A stretch of 64,000 bases of DNA from JBCBSZ01 sp039185015 (GCA_039185015.1 JBCDAU010000002.1:1-64000); one strand, 5' to 3'. Counted from the stretch's first letter, positions 51,014-63,000 are shown. Notes: generated from the letters alone by a model not told the origin. Numbers and translations: made by a program.

Positions 51014-51919
51014 CTAGCGCTCGGGTGCCGCAGGGACCTCAAGCGAGCCCCGCTGGGCGACGCCGACGATGGCGTCGACGACGGCCGGCCAGTGGATCTC
51101 GGGGAGGTCGTGGGCCATGTCGTCGAAGGTGACGAGCTCGGCACCGGGGACCGCCGCGGCCGTCGCCTCGCCGCCCGAGAGGGTCACGAGCGGATCGAGG
51201 ACGCCGTGGATCACGACGGTGGGCACGTCGATCTGTCGCAGGGCGTCGGTCCGGTTGCCCGAGGCGATGACCGCCACCATCTGGTGGGCCACGCCGATCG
51301 GGTGGAAGCAACGGTCGTAGTGGAACGCCGCCAGCTCGCGCGCCCGCACCTCGTCGAAGTGCGGACCGCTGATGTGGCGGCCGATCTGGACGCTGCGCTC
51401 GATGGCCGAATCACGATCATCGGGCACCGGCGCCATCAGCTGCATCAGGGTGTCGCCCTGCGCCTGTCCGACCGTGGCGTCGCCGGTCGTCGACATGATG
51501 GACGTGAGGCTGGCCACCCGCTCGGGATGGTCGATGGCGATCGTCTGGCTGATCATCCCGCCCATCGAGGCGCCGACGACGTGGGCCCGATCGATGCCGA
51601 GCGCGTCGAGGACGGCGATGGCGTCGTCGGCCATGTCGGACAGGGTGTAGTGGTCGACCTTCGGCTCCTGCCCGCCGAGCGCCGCCATCACCAGCGGGAG
51701 CAGGTCGGGCGGGGGCTCCTCGGTCTTGCTCGACAGGCCGACGTCACGGTTGTCGAACCGAACCACCTGGTAGCCGCGATCGACGATGGCGGCGATGAAG
51801 CTCGGATCCCACAGCGTCATCTGGGCCCCGAGGCCGTGCACCAGCAGGACCGCCTCCGCAGCGGGGTCGCCGTGGGTGTCGTAGTGGATGGTGGCGGAAC
51901 CGGTGTCGATCTCGGGCAT
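51014..51919 (-). CDS. Alpha/beta hydrolase
   Basis: This 301-residue protein has LLVHGLGAQMTLWDPSF (oxyanion region), the nucleophile GASMGGMISQ, and a late FDDMAHDLP histidine. It is a paralog of the next upstream gene: both share RFDNR(D/G)VGLS, DRAHVxGxSMGGMI and TSIMSTTGD. The ATG at 51919 is the family start. Substrate unknown. Confidence 0.88.
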   Translation of the reverse strand: MPEIDTGSATIHYDTHGDPAAEAVLLVHGLGAQMTLWDPSFIAAIVDRGYQVVRFDNRDVGLSSKTEEPPPDLLPLVMAALGGQEPKVDHYTLSDMADDAIAVLDALGIDRAHVVGASMGGMISQTIAIDHPERVASLTSIMSTTGDATVGQAQGDTLMQLMAPVPDDRDSAIERSVQIGRHISGPHFDEVRARELAAFHYDRCFHPIGVAHQMVAVIASGNRTDALRQIDVPTVVIHGVLDPLVTLSGGEATAAAVPGAELVTFDDMAHDLPEIHWPAVVDAIVGVAQRGSLEVPAAPER

Positions 51920-51951
51920 GCGCGAAGCGTCGGTGGCGCGGCCCCGGCTCG

Positions 51952-52839
51952 TCAAGCGCGAGCGCGGATGGCGGCCGCCTCGGCATGGTGCGAGAGGGCG
52001 TCGACGATCCGGGGCCACAACTGCCTGGGCAGGTCGTGGCCCATGCCGGCGAGGACGACCAGCCGGGCGCCCGGAACGGCGAGTGCGGTGGCCTCACCGC
52101 CGTCGAGGTCGATCAGCGTGTCCTCCCGACCGTGGAGCACCAGGAACGGCACGTCGACCGAGCGGAGTCGCTCGGTGCGATCCCCCGACGCCATCACCGC
52201 CGCCATCTGATGGGTCGCCGCCTCGGGCCGGAACGAGCGGTCGAAGGAGGCGCCGACGAGCTGGCGCACGTCGTCGGCGTCGAACAGCTCGCCCGAGTAG
52301 ACCCGGCGGGTCTCGACGGCGTGCTCGACGTGCGCGGCGCGCTCGGTCGGAGGGAGCGAGAGCAGCGCCTCCCAGGCCTCGGGGCTCGGACGACCGACGC
52401 TCGGGTCACCGGTGGTCGACATGATCGACGTGGCCGACAGCAAGCGGCCCGGATGCTCGATCGCGAGGTGCTGGACGATCATCCCGCCCATCGACACGCC
52501 GGCGACGTGCGCGCGGTCGACACCGAGGTGGTCGAGTAGCCCGACGACGTCAGCGGCCATGTCGGACAGCGAGTCGCGCACCTCGGGTGACTCGCCGTCC
52601 CGGAGGGCCGCACGGACGCGGCCGATGCTCGGCAGCGGCGGCGGGAAGGGTGTGGAGAGTCCGACGCCGCGGTTGTCGAAGCGGACGACCCGGAGGCCCT
52701 CCGCCGCCAGCGACGAGCAGAGGTCGGCGGGGAAGCTCAGTAGCTGGCTGCCGAGCCCGTTGACGAGCACGTAGGTGGGCCGATCGGCGTCGCCGAAGGT
52801 CTCGTACTCGAGCTCGTGCTCACCGATCGGCGCCCGCAC
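51952..52839 (-). CDS. Alpha/beta hydrolase, paralog of neighbour
   Basis: This 295-residue protein has LVNGLGSQLLSFPADL, GVSMGGMIVQ and GMGHDLPRQ. It shares long stretches with the 51014 gene and lies 32 bases upstream of it, so the pair arose by tandem duplication. The GTG start directly follows the stop of the upstream gene with no gap. Confidence 0.88.
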   Translation of the reverse strand: MRAPIGEHELEYETFGDADRPTYVLVNGLGSQLLSFPADLCSSLAAEGLRVVRFDNRGVGLSTPFPPPLPSIGRVRAALRDGESPEVRDSLSDMAADVVGLLDHLGVDRAHVAGVSMGGMIVQHLAIEHPGRLLSATSIMSTTGDPSVGRPSPEAWEALLSLPPTERAAHVEHAVETRRVYSGELFDADDVRQLVGASFDRSFRPEAATHQMAAVMASGDRTERLRSVDVPFLVLHGREDTLIDLDGGEATALAVPGARLVVLAGMGHDLPRQLWPRIVDALSHHAEAAAIRARA

Positions 52840-53535
52840 TCACACCGCCTCGGGGGCACCCAGCACGTGCGACAGGCGCGCCTCGAGTCGCCCGAGCGCG
52901 CCGGCCGTGCGCGCGCCCCACCAGAAGAGGTCCTTGCCGTCGACGAACACCACCGGGCCGAAGGCCTCCAGCTCGGCGCGGTGGCGCTCCTGGAAGGCGT
53001 ACGGCTCGTCGGGCACCAGGACGACGTCGGCGCCGAGCGCGACAAGTTGCTCGTCGTCGAGCGACGGGTAGTCGCCGAGGTCCTCCGGCACGATCCGGAT
53101 GCCCAGCACCGCCAGCAGCGAGCCGCCATAGGTGTCGGGCCCGATCGTCATCCAGGGCCGCCGCCAGATCGGGACGACCGCCCGGACCATCGGCGGTCCG
53201 GCGGTGCGGGAGACGGGGCGGGGAGGAGCGACGTCGACCGCTCCGGCGAGGCCGGACATCTGCTCGTCGACGTCGCCGAGCGACCGGATGCGCAGCACGT
53301 GGACCCGGAGCCCGGCCGCGACGAGCGCCTCGGCGTCCTCGCGCCGGTTCTCCTCCACGTCCACGACGACGAGGTCGGGCTGGAGCGCGGCGATGGCCTC
53401 GATGTCGGGGTTCTTGGTCCCGCCGACGTGGAGCAGGTCGTCGCGCTCGCAGAAGCGGGTGCAGGCGATGGGCTCACGACCCCAGGCGGTGAGCGTCTCG
53501 GTGACCGACGGGACGAGGCTGACGAGGCGGTGCAT
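52840..53535 (-). CDS. Cytoplasmic helical-backbone metal receptor-like protein
   Basis: This 231-residue protein resembles BtuF/FepB-type substrate-binding proteins: LVSLVPSVTETLTAWG, VGGTKNPDIEAIAALQPDLVVVD, and TYGGSLLAVLGIRIVPED. It has no signal peptide, and no transporter genes are nearby, so it is not an ordinary transport receptor. It may bind a cobalamin- or siderophore-like ligand in the cytoplasm. Confidence 0.82.
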   Translation of the reverse strand: MHRLVSLVPSVTETLTAWGREPIACTRFCERDDLLHVGGTKNPDIEAIAALQPDLVVVDVEENRREDAEALVAAGLRVHVLRIRSLGDVDEQMSGLAGAVDVAPPRPVSRTAGPPMVRAVVPIWRRPWMTIGPDTYGGSLLAVLGIRIVPEDLGDYPSLDDEQLVALGADVVLVPDEPYAFQERHRAELEAFGPVVFVDGKDLFWWGARTAGALGRLEARLSHVLGAPEAV

Positions 53536-53546
53536 GGCGGAGCCGG

Positions 53547-54164
53547 CTACATCCGGCCGAGGAGGTCCTGCTTCTTCGCCTCGAACTCGTCCTGGGTCAG
53601 GACGCCTTCGTCGCGGAGTCGAGCGAGCTGCGCGATCTGCTCGGGGATCGAGTCCTCGGCCGGCGGCGTGATGACCGGCGTCGCACGGTCGCGCTCGTAC
53701 TCCTCCATCTGGCGGTAGATCTCGTTCTGGACGGCGTTGGGCTTGCGGACGTTCTCGAAGTGCTGCTGCCCGCTCTCGCCGGCCGACTCGATCATGAGGT
53801 CGCCGGCGCCGAGGAGCCGTTCGAAGAGGGTCTGGCGGAAGATGACGTTGTTCACACGGTCGAGGGGGATCTCAACGCCCTCCTTGGTCACCACCCCGCT
53901 GCGGTAGATCAGGCGGCGGTTGGTGACCACGAACGCGGTCGTGCTCCACTGCGCGTACTTCACGCCGAGCCAACCGAGCGCGACGACGATGCCGATCACG
54001 ACGATGACCTGCAGCGCCCGGACGTCGGTGACGGCGGTGACGAGGATCAGCAACGCGACCAGCCCGGCGACGACGCCACCGGGGATCGCGAACACCCACC
54101 AGTGTGGGCGCAGGTCGAGCGCGATGTCCTCGCCCTCGTTGAGGTTTCGCTCCGGGAAGCCCAT
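53547..54164 (-). CDS. Membrane PH-like (DUF304) protein with SHOCT tail
   Basis: This 205-residue protein has two membrane segments (WVFAIPGGVVAGLVALLILV, LQVIVVIGIVVALGWLGV), then a bacterial PH-like domain (VVTNRRLIYRSGVVTKEGVEIPLDRVNNVIF) and a C-terminal SHOCT motif (IAQLARLRDEGVLTQDEFEAKKQDLL). The ATG at 54164 is set by the family start and a -10 hexamer 8 bases upstream. The role is unknown. Confidence 0.87.
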   Translation of the reverse strand: MGFPERNLNEGEDIALDLRPHWWVFAIPGGVVAGLVALLILVTAVTDVRALQVIVVIGIVVALGWLGVKYAQWSTTAFVVTNRRLIYRSGVVTKEGVEIPLDRVNNVIFRQTLFERLLGAGDLMIESAGESGQQHFENVRKPNAVQNEIYRQMEEYERDRATPVITPPAEDSIPEQIAQLARLRDEGVLTQDEFEAKKQDLLGRM

Positions 54165-54172
54165 CGCGCCGG

Positions 54173-54178
54173 ATCGTA
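54173..54178 (-). promoter_or_regulatory. -10 element, leaderless, for PH-SHOCT gene
   Basis: TACGAT on the minus strand ends 8 bases before the ATG at 54164. Confidence 0.6.
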
Positions 54179-54217
54179 GTGGGCGCGGCCGGGACCGCAC
54201 CGAAGTTGGCCGCCGCC

Positions 54218-54223
54218 TACCCT
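54218..54223 (+). promoter_or_regulatory. -10 element, leaderless, for metallopeptidase gene
   Basis: TACCCT ends 7 bases before the GTG at 54231. Confidence 0.6.
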
Positions 54224-54230
54224 CACGCAC

Positions 54231-54575
54231 GTGCTGGAGGTCGACCGTGAGCGGTTCGAGGAGCTCGTGGGTCTCGCGCTCGACGAGATCCCCGACGCCC
54301 TGTGGGACCGGATGGACAACGTCGTCGTCACGGTGGTCGACCGCCCCCCGGAGCCCGGGCTGCTGGGACTCTACGAGGGCATCCCGCTGACCGAGCGGGA
54401 CGGCGGCTACCACGGCGTCGCCCCCGACAAGATCAGCATCTACCGGTCGTCGCTGCTCGACTTCTGCGAGGACGAGGACGAGATCGTCGAGCAGGTCCGG
54501 ATCACGGTCATCCACGAGGTCGCCCACCACTTCGGCATCGACGACGACCGCCTCGACGAGCTGGGCTGGGCATAG
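54231..54575 (+). CDS. Small zinc metallopeptidase family protein
   Basis: This 114-residue protein has the zinc motif HEVAHHFGIDDDRL (His95, Glu96, His99) and is the minimal zincin-like family common in actinobacteria. A third metal ligand is probably the aspartate after the second histidine. No signal peptide. The target is unknown. Confidence 0.88.
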   Translation: MLEVDRERFEELVGLALDEIPDALWDRMDNVVVTVVDRPPEPGLLGLYEGIPLTERDGGYHGVAPDKISIYRSSLLDFCEDEDEIVEQVRITVIHEVAHHFGIDDDRLDELGWA

Positions 54576-54607
54576 CCGGCATCCGCTGCGGTGCCACAGC
54601 CCCTGAG

Positions 54608-54613
54608 TACGTT
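54608..54613 (+). promoter_or_regulatory. -10 element, leaderless, for uvrD2
   Basis: TACGTT ends 7 bases before the GTG at 54621. This argues against the ATG at 54591 as start. Confidence 0.6.
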
Positions 54614-54620
54614 CGACGGC

Positions 54621-56288
54621 GTGGCACGGGATCTGCTCTTCGGCCTCGACGCCGACCAGGCGGCAGCGGTCTCGCATCCGTCTGCCCGCCTGCGCGTCCT
54701 CGCCGCCCCGGGCTCCGGCAAGACCCGGGTGCTGACCCGGCGCGCTGCGTGGCGGGTCGCCGAGGGCACGGCACCGACCCGCCTGCTCATCGCCACCTTC
54801 ACCCGTCGGGCTGCGGCCGAGCTCGAGGCCCGCCTCCGTCCGCTCGGGGTCGACGGTGCCGCCGTCGGAACCTTCCACGGCCTGGCGTCCCGCCAGCTCC
54901 GGCAGCGGGCCGACGATCAGCGCCGGGCCCGTCCTCGGGTCCTCACCGATCCCGGTCGGGCCCTCGACGACCTCGAGCCCTCGCTGCGGGGAGGTGCGCG
55001 CCTCGCCGTCCTGGGCGAGCTGGCCTGGGCCGCGGCCCGCAGGCTCGACCCGGCCGGCTACGTCGTGGCAGCCGAGGAGGGCGGTCGGCGCCCGCCGCTC
55101 GGCATCGAACGATCGGCGGCGCTGCTCGAGCGGTACGCCGAGTGGAAGGGCAAGCGGGGCGTGCTCGACTTCGACGACCTACTCGCCGCCTGGGTCGCTG
55201 CGCTGCTCGACGATCCCGAGTTCGGCCGGGCGCAGCGATGGCGCTTCCGCGAGGTGCTCGTCGACGAGTTCCAGGACGTCAACCCCGGCCAACTCGCCGT
55301 CGTCGAGGCCCTCCTCGACGACGAGACGCGACTCACCGTCGTCGGCGACCCCGATCAGGCCATCTACGGCTGGAACGGAGCGGAGGACGCGCTGTTGCGC
55401 GAGCTGCCCGATCGGCTCGACGGTGTCGACACCGTCGAGCTCGGCACCTCCTACCGGTGCCCCCGACCGATCGCCGCGGCAGCCGCGGGGGTGCTCGACC
55501 GCCCGTGCCCGTCAACGGTGCGCGACGGCGCCGAGCCCGAGCTCCACGAGTTCACCGACGAGCTCGCCGAGCGGGACGGCATCGTCTCGCTCGTGTCGGC
55601 TGCCCGAGCCTCGGGCAGCGACCACGCCGAGATCGCCGTGCTGGCCCGCACGCGCCAGCTCGCCGACGAGCTCGCCGCTGCGCTGATCGGCGCGGGCGTC
55701 GCCGTCGCCGAGGGCGACGAGGCCACCGGCGTCACGGTCACGACCTTCCACGCCGCCAAGGGACTCGAGTGGGACGACGTCATCCTCGCCGGCGTCGAGG
55801 ATGGTCTCGTCCCCCATCGAAACGCCGTGCTGCCGCCCCAGCTCGCCGAGGAGCGCCGCCTGCTCTACGTGGCCATGACCCGATCGGGCGCCCGACTGCA
55901 CGTCACCTGGACCGCCGAGCGCTCACTGCGCGACGGCGTCGTGCGCACCGGGGCATCGGAGTGGATCGGACACCTGCGCGCTGCGCCCGTCCCGATCGCC
56001 GAAGCCCCCTGGCAGGTCGAGCTCGATCGGTGCCGCTCGTCGCTCTCCCGCTCGATGCCCGCCGGTGCTCGTCGCCGCCGCGAGGCGGTGCTGGCCTGGC
56101 GCACCACGGTCGCTGCCACCGCACGGTGCCTCCCCGAGGCCGTCGTCGACGACGGAACGGTCCGTTCGCTGGCCGCCGACCCCCCGGGCTCGATCGACGA
56201 GCTCGCGGCCCGAACCGGCTGGGGGCCGGCAGCGCTCGATCGCCACGGCACCGAGCTCGCCCGTGCCCTGGGCGTCCCCGCCGCCTGA
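54621..56288 (+). CDS. uvrD2: UvrD2-like superfamily 1 DNA helicase
   Basis: This 555-residue helicase has Walker A LAAPGSGKTRVLTRR (Lys34), VDEFQDVNPGQL, VVGDPDQAIYGWNGA, SYRCPRPI and TVTTFHAAKGLEWDDVILAGVEDGL, then LLYVAMTRSG. The end (SIDELAARTGWGPAALDRHG) looks like part of an HRDC domain, as in mycobacterial UvrD2. It is shorter than UvrD1. A role in repair is likely. Confidence 0.9.
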   Translation: MARDLLFGLDADQAAAVSHPSARLRVLAAPGSGKTRVLTRRAAWRVAEGTAPTRLLIATFTRRAAAELEARLRPLGVDGAAVGTFHGLASRQLRQRADDQRRARPRVLTDPGRALDDLEPSLRGGARLAVLGELAWAAARRLDPAGYVVAAEEGGRRPPLGIERSAALLERYAEWKGKRGVLDFDDLLAAWVAALLDDPEFGRAQRWRFREVLVDEFQDVNPGQLAVVEALLDDETRLTVVGDPDQAIYGWNGAEDALLRELPDRLDGVDTVELGTSYRCPRPIAAAAAGVLDRPCPSTVRDGAEPELHEFTDELAERDGIVSLVSAARASGSDHAEIAVLARTRQLADELAAALIGAGVAVAEGDEATGVTVTTFHAAKGLEWDDVILAGVEDGLVPHRNAVLPPQLAEERRLLYVAMTRSGARLHVTWTAERSLRDGVVRTGASEWIGHLRAAPVPIAEAPWQVELDRCRSSLSRSMPAGARRRREAVLAWRTTVAATARCLPEAVVDDGTVRSLAADPPGSIDELAARTGWGPAALDRHGTELARALGVPAA

Positions 56289-56296
56289 GCCGGCGT

Positions 56297-56995
56297 TCAG
56301 CGCTCGGTCGAGCGCTCCTCGGCGAGCATCGCCATCCGCTCGAAGTCGATCGACACGAAGACGCCGTCGGCCTCGGCCGTGAGTCGATCGCCCGCGTACA
56401 TGCGCCCGCTGGTGAAGATCTTGCGACCGTCGACCTCGTCGACCATGCCGACCAGGCGGAGCTCCTCGTGCAGCGGCGTCGGTGTGCGATAGCGCACGGT
56501 CAGCGTGCCCGTCATGCCCGGGTTGCCCGTGAGGCTCTGCGCCATCCCGAGCAGCTCGTCGAAGGCGGCAGCGATGTAGCCGCCGTGCACGTGGCCGGGC
56601 GGACCCTCGTACGCAGCGCCGAACGTGCCGGTGCCGTGCACCACCTCACCGTCGACGCGCATCGCCAGCGGCGGTGCGAGCGGGTTGGCCAGACCGATGA
56701 TCGGGCTGAACGCGAAGAACGCCGAGGGCGCACCGGCCGTCGACGCCTCGGCGAAGCCCTCGTACTGGCGTCCCTGCGGGTGGGCCTCGAGCAGACGCGC
56801 CATCCCGCCGATGGCCGTCGCGAGACCGTCGAGCACCTCGAGGGGAGCCTCGGTCGCGTGGAGCCGGTGCACGAGGCGGCGGGTCGACTCGGCGACCTCG
56901 TGCAGGGCTCGGTCGCGGTCGGTCTCGGCGCCCTCGTCACGGCGGAGCCAGCCCGCCACGTCGATGGGCGGTCGATCGTCAGGCGTCGTCGCCAT
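56297..56995 (-). CDS. PaaI-type thioesterase (hotdog fold)
   Basis: This 232-residue protein has PGHVHGGYIAAAFDELLG and TLTVRYRTPTPLHEELRL, the hotdog thioesterase pattern. The N-terminal 80 residues are an extra helical region. Its ATG overlaps the xthA stop by one base (TGATG). Substrate acyl-CoA unknown. Confidence 0.87.
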   Translation of the reverse strand: MATTPDDRPPIDVAGWLRRDEGAETDRDRALHEVAESTRRLVHRLHATEAPLEVLDGLATAIGGMARLLEAHPQGRQYEGFAEASTAGAPSAFFAFSPIIGLANPLAPPLAMRVDGEVVHGTGTFGAAYEGPPGHVHGGYIAAAFDELLGMAQSLTGNPGMTGTLTVRYRTPTPLHEELRLVGMVDEVDGRKIFTSGRMYAGDRLTAEADGVFVSIDFERMAMLAEERSTER

Positions 56996-57768
56996 CAGGC
57001 GGCGAGGTCGATCACGACCGGTGCGTGGTCAGAGGGCTGCTTGCCCTTGCGGGCGTTGCGGTCGACGACGCAGAACTCCACACGATCGGCCACCGATGCC
57101 GAGGCGAGGGCGAAGTCGATGCGCAGGCCGCGTCGCTGGTGGAAGTCACCGCGCCGGTAGTCCCACCACGAGTAGAGCCCCTCCTCGTCGTGATGCTCAC
57201 GGAAGACGTCGACGAGGCCCCAGTCGACGAGCGAGGCGAGCGCGTCGCGCTCCGGGACGGTCACGTGGGTCGAGCCCTCCATCTTGTCGACGCTCCACAC
57301 GTCGCGGTCGGTCGGTGCGATGTTCCAGTCGCCGAGCACGACGACCTGGTCGCCGGGCTCGGAGACGACGTCCAGGTGCTCTCGCAGGCGGGCCAGCCAG
57401 GAGAGCTTGTACTGATAGTGCTCGTGATCGACCGACCGCCCGTTGGGCACGTAGATCGAGACCACGAGGACGCCGTCGCAGCGCGCCGTGACGAGACGGG
57501 CATCCGGATCGGGCTCGATCCCGGCGGCGAAGCCGGGGACGACGTCGTCGATCCCCACACGAGAGAGGATCGCGACGCCGTTCCACCGGCCTTCGCCATG
57601 GTGAGCACAGTCGTAGCCCAGCGCCTGGAACGCCAGCGCAGGGACGGCGTCATCAGCCAGCTTGGTCTCTTGCAAGCAGACGACGTCGGGCTGCGCGCTC
57701 TCCAGCCAGTGCTCGAGACGCTCGAGCCGGGCCAGGAGCGAGTTGACGTTCCAAGTCGCGATGCGCAC
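56995..57768 (-). CDS. xthA: Exodeoxyribonuclease III
   Basis: This 257-residue AP endonuclease/exonuclease has IATWNVNSLLARLERL, CLQETKLADD (metal Glu), YVPNGRSVDHEHYQYKLSWL, GDWNIAPTDRDVW and SDHAPVVIDL. It repairs abasic sites. The GTG start has a -10 hexamer 7 bases upstream. Confidence 0.95.
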   Translation of the reverse strand: MRIATWNVNSLLARLERLEHWLESAQPDVVCLQETKLADDAVPALAFQALGYDCAHHGEGRWNGVAILSRVGIDDVVPGFAAGIEPDPDARLVTARCDGVLVVSIYVPNGRSVDHEHYQYKLSWLARLREHLDVVSEPGDQVVVLGDWNIAPTDRDVWSVDKMEGSTHVTVPERDALASLVDWGLVDVFREHHDEEGLYSWWDYRRGDFHQRRGLRIDFALASASVADRVEFCVVDRNARKGKQPSDHAPVVIDLAA

Positions 57769-57775
57769 GCTGCCG

Positions 57776-57781
57776 ACGTTA
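57776..57781 (-). promoter_or_regulatory. -10 element, leaderless, for xthA
   Basis: TAACGT on the minus strand ends 7 bases before the GTG at 57768. Confidence 0.6.
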
Positions 57782-57785
57782 ACCG

Positions 57786-59249
<1,464 letters not shown>

Positions 59250-59327
59250 GACGGGAACCAAGTGAATCACGTGACAACGCCCGCGCAACGGATGCCACGA
59301 CCTGAACCTCCACCGAGCGTGAGGTTC

Positions 59328-59333
59328 TACGCT
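59328..59333 (+). promoter_or_regulatory. -10 element, leaderless, for HAD gene
   Basis: TACGCT ends 8 bases before the ATG at 59342. Confidence 0.6.
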
Positions 59334-59341
59334 CTCGCCCG

Positions 59342-60007
59342 ATGCCGAACGCTGCCGTCACGACCGTCTTCTGGGACTTCGGTGGGGTGCTCACGACGAG
59401 CCCCTTCGAGGCCTTCAACCGCTACGAGGCAGAAGCCGGGCTCCCCCGCGATCTGATCCGCACGCTCAACGCGACCAACCCCGACGCCAACGCGTGGGCG
59501 CGCCTCGAACGCAGCGACATCACCGTCGACGAGTTCTCGGAGGTCTTCGAGGCCGAGGCGCTCGCCGCCGGGCACCGGATCGACGGCAACGAGGTCCTCG
59601 CATGCCTGAGCGGCGACCTGCGACCGGGGATGGTCGAGGCCCTTCGCCGGTGCGCCAAGCACCTGCGTTGCGTCTGCGTCACCAACAACATCCGCACCGG
59701 CGAGGGGCCGGGCATGGCCACCGACGCCGGACGCGCTGCCGCGATCGACCAGGTCATGGAGCTGTTCGACGTGATCGTCGAGTCGAGCGTGGTCGGCGTG
59801 CGCAAGCCCGAGCTGCGCTTCTACGAGGTCGCGCTCGCCCAGGCCGGCGCCGAGCCGACCGAGGTCGTCTACCTCGACGATCTCGGTGTGAACCTCAAGC
59901 CCGCTCGAGCTCTTGGCATGCAGACGATCAAGGTCGTCGACCCGGACGTCGCGCTGATGCAACTGGGCGAGGCGACCGGCCTCGACCTGCCGACCAGAGC
60001 TAGCTGA
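59342..60007 (+). CDS. HAD-family hydrolase
   Basis: This 221-residue protein starts TTVFWDFGGVLTTSPFEAF. The nucleophile is the Asp of WDFGG; the second Asp of the usual DxD is Gly, as in the sEH/ACAD10-like branch. CVTNNIR is motif II and RKPELRFYEVAL motif III, with VVYLDDLGVNLKPAR as motif IV. It is probably a phosphatase or dehalogenase-like enzyme. Its 3' end overlaps kgd by 8 bases on the other strand. Confidence 0.9.
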   Translation: MPNAAVTTVFWDFGGVLTTSPFEAFNRYEAEAGLPRDLIRTLNATNPDANAWARLERSDITVDEFSEVFEAEALAAGHRIDGNEVLACLSGDLRPGMVEALRRCAKHLRCVCVTNNIRTGEGPGMATDAGRAAAIDQVMELFDVIVESSVVGVRKPELRFYEVALAQAGAEPTEVVYLDDLGVNLKPARALGMQTIKVVDPDVALMQLGEATGLDLPTRAS

Positions 60008-63000
60008 GCGGCTGGCGGAAGAGCTCTTCCATCAACTGCTCGGCCTCCTGCGCGTGCACGACCGCGCTGCCGCACGCCGGGCTGCCCGACTCGGCACGGC
60101 TCGCGAGCCGCAGGGTCAGGCCCTCGTCCTGGAACATCAGGTAGAGCCGTGAGCCGATGAAGCTGAAGGCACCCATGTTCTGTGGCTCCTCCTGGAGCCA
60201 CACGAGGTCCTCGACGTTCGGGTACGACTCGACGATGCGGCGGATCTCGTCCTCGGGGAACGGATACATCTGCTCGACGCGCACGATCGCGGTCGGTGCA
60301 CCGATGCGATCGCGACGCTCCATCGCCTCGTAGGCGATCTTGCCCGTGCAGAGCGCGACGGAGCGCACCGCGTCGCGATCGGTCACGCCGGGGTCGTCGA
60401 TCACCTCGCGGAAGCCGCCGCTCGTGAAGTCGCTCAAGGGTGACCGCGCCTGCTTGGCCCGGAGCAACGACTTCGGCGTGAACACCACGAGCGGCCGCTC
60501 CAGTCCACCGACCATCTGCCTCCGGAGGAGGTGGAAGAACTGCGCGGACGTCGTCGCGTTCGCGATGCACATGTTGTTCTCGGCGCAGAGGATCAGGAAC
60601 CGCTCGACCCGCGCCGAGCTGTGCTCCGGACCCTGGCCCTCGTATCCGTGCGGCAGCAGCATCACGAGACCGGACCGCTGCCCCCACTTGTCCTCGGAGG
60701 CGGCGATGAACTGGTCGATGATGATCTGGGCGCCGTTGACGAAGTCGCCGAACTGCGCCTCCCAGATCACGAGCGTCTCGGGCCGCTTCGTCGAGTAGCC
60801 GAACTCGAAGCCGAGGGCGGCGTACTCGGACAGCATCGAGTCGTAGATCCAGAACGTCGCCTGGTCGTCCGAGAGGCTCGACAGCGGCGTGTACTCGTCC
60901 TCGGTGTGGTAGTCGCGGTAGACGGAGTGGCGGTGGGCGAAGGTGCCACGCCGCGAGTCCTGCCCGGCGATCCGGACCGGCGTGCCCTCGAGCAGCAGCG
61001 AGCCGTACGCGAACGTCTCGCCGAGGCCGAAGTCGGCCTCACCCGACTCGTACATCCGGGTCCGCGTCTCGAACTGCTTCGCCAGCTTCGGGTGCAGGGT
61101 GAAGCCCTCGGGGAGGTCGTTGAGTTGGCCGACGATCCGGTCGAGCACGGCCTGATCGACGCCGGTGTCGGTGAACGGCGGCGGCGGTGGGATCTGCGGT
61201 GCCGCAGCCTGTGGTGGGCTGTCGGGCGCCGTGGCCCGCGTGTCGTCGAGGGCGTCCTGGAGTCGATGCTCGTAGTCGGCCTCGAACTCGGCCACCCGGT
61301 CGGGTGTGAGATCGCCGCGGTCGATCAACGCCTCGACGTACAGCTCGCGGACCGAGCGCATCTCGTCGATGCGCTGGTACATGAGCGGCTGCGTGTAGCT
61401 CGGATCGTCGCCCTCGTTGTGACCGTGACGGCGGTAGCAGAGCATGTCGATGACAACGTCCTTGTGGAACGCCTGCCGGTAGTCGTAGGCGAGCCGCGCG
61501 ACGCGCACGCACGCCTCGGGATCGTTGCCGTTCACGTGGAAGATCGGCGCCTGGACCATCTTGGCGACGTCGGTGGCGTACTCGGACGAGCGAGCCTGGC
61601 TCGGCGGGGTCGTGTAGCCCACCTGGTTGTTGATGACGACGTGCACCGTGCCGCCGACTCGGTAGCCGGGGATCTTGGACAGGTTGAGCGACTCCGCCAC
61701 CACACCCTGGCCGGCGAACGCTGCGTCGCCGTGGAGCAGGACGGGGAGCACGGGGAACGATCCCTGTGGCTCGGTGATGTCCTCGATCGCCCGAGCCATC
61801 CCGATGACGACCGGGTCGACCGCCTCGAGGTGGCTCGGGTTCGCCGCGAGCTCGACGTCGAGCTCGGCGCCGCTGCGGCTGGTGAAGGTGCTCCGCTCGC
61901 CGAGGTGGTACTTCACGTCGCCCGACCCCTGCACGGTGCTCGGATCGACGCCGCCCTCGAACTGCAGGAACATCCTCCCGAGCGACTTGCCCATGATGTT
62001 CGACAGGACGTTCAGCCGTCCGCGGTGGGCCATGCCGATCACCGAGGCGGTCACCGACGGGTCGTCGGCGGCCTTCTGGAGGATCGCGTCGACGAGCGGG
62101 ATGACCGCTTCGCCGCCGTCGACACCGAACCGCTTGTGTCCGACGTACCGCTTGTGCAGGAACTTCTCGAACGCGTCCGCGGCGTTGAGCCGCTGCATGA
62201 TGTGGACGACCTCGTCGGAGGTGAAGTCCGGCTGCGGGCCCTCGACGCGCTGCTGGATCCACTCCTTCTCGCGCGGGTCCGAGATGTGCATGTACTCGAT
62301 GCCGGAGGTCCGGCAGTAGGCGTCACGCAACAGGTGCAGGATGTCGCCGAACTTCATGCGGTCCGGACCGGGGAGGTCGTCGGTGAGGAACTCGCGGTCG
62401 TTGTCCCAGATCGTGAGTCCGTAGGTCGCCGGGTCGAGCTCGGCGTGCAGGCTCGGCGGCCGCATCCGTAGCGGGTCGAGGTCTGCGATCAGATGCCCGC
62501 GGACCCGGTACATCTGGATGATCTTGCGGACCTGCATCTGCTTCTGGAGCAGTGTGCCCTCGCGGTCGATCGGGTTGACGTCTCGCCGCCAGCGAACGGG
62601 CTCGTACGGCACGCCGAGCGCCGCGAACAGCGAGTCGTAGAAGCCGTCCTGGCCGAGCAGGAGCTCCTCGACGCGCTTGAGGAACAGTCCGGACTCGGCG
62701 CCCTGGATGACGCGGTGGTCGTAGGTGTTCGAGATCGTGATGACCTTCGAGATGCCGAACTCGGCGAGCTTCACCGGGTCACTGCCGCGGAACTCGGCCG
62801 GGAAGTCGATCGCCCCGACGCCGATGATCGCCGCCTGGCCCGGCATGAGTCGGGGCACCGACTGCAGCGTGCCGATCGTGCCGACGTTCGTCAGGCTGTG
62901 CGTCGCGCCGCTGAAGTCGTCGACGGACAGCGAGTTGCTGCGGACCTTCGAGATGAGCGCCTCGTAGGACTCCCAGTACTCCTTGAAGTCCATGGCGCCG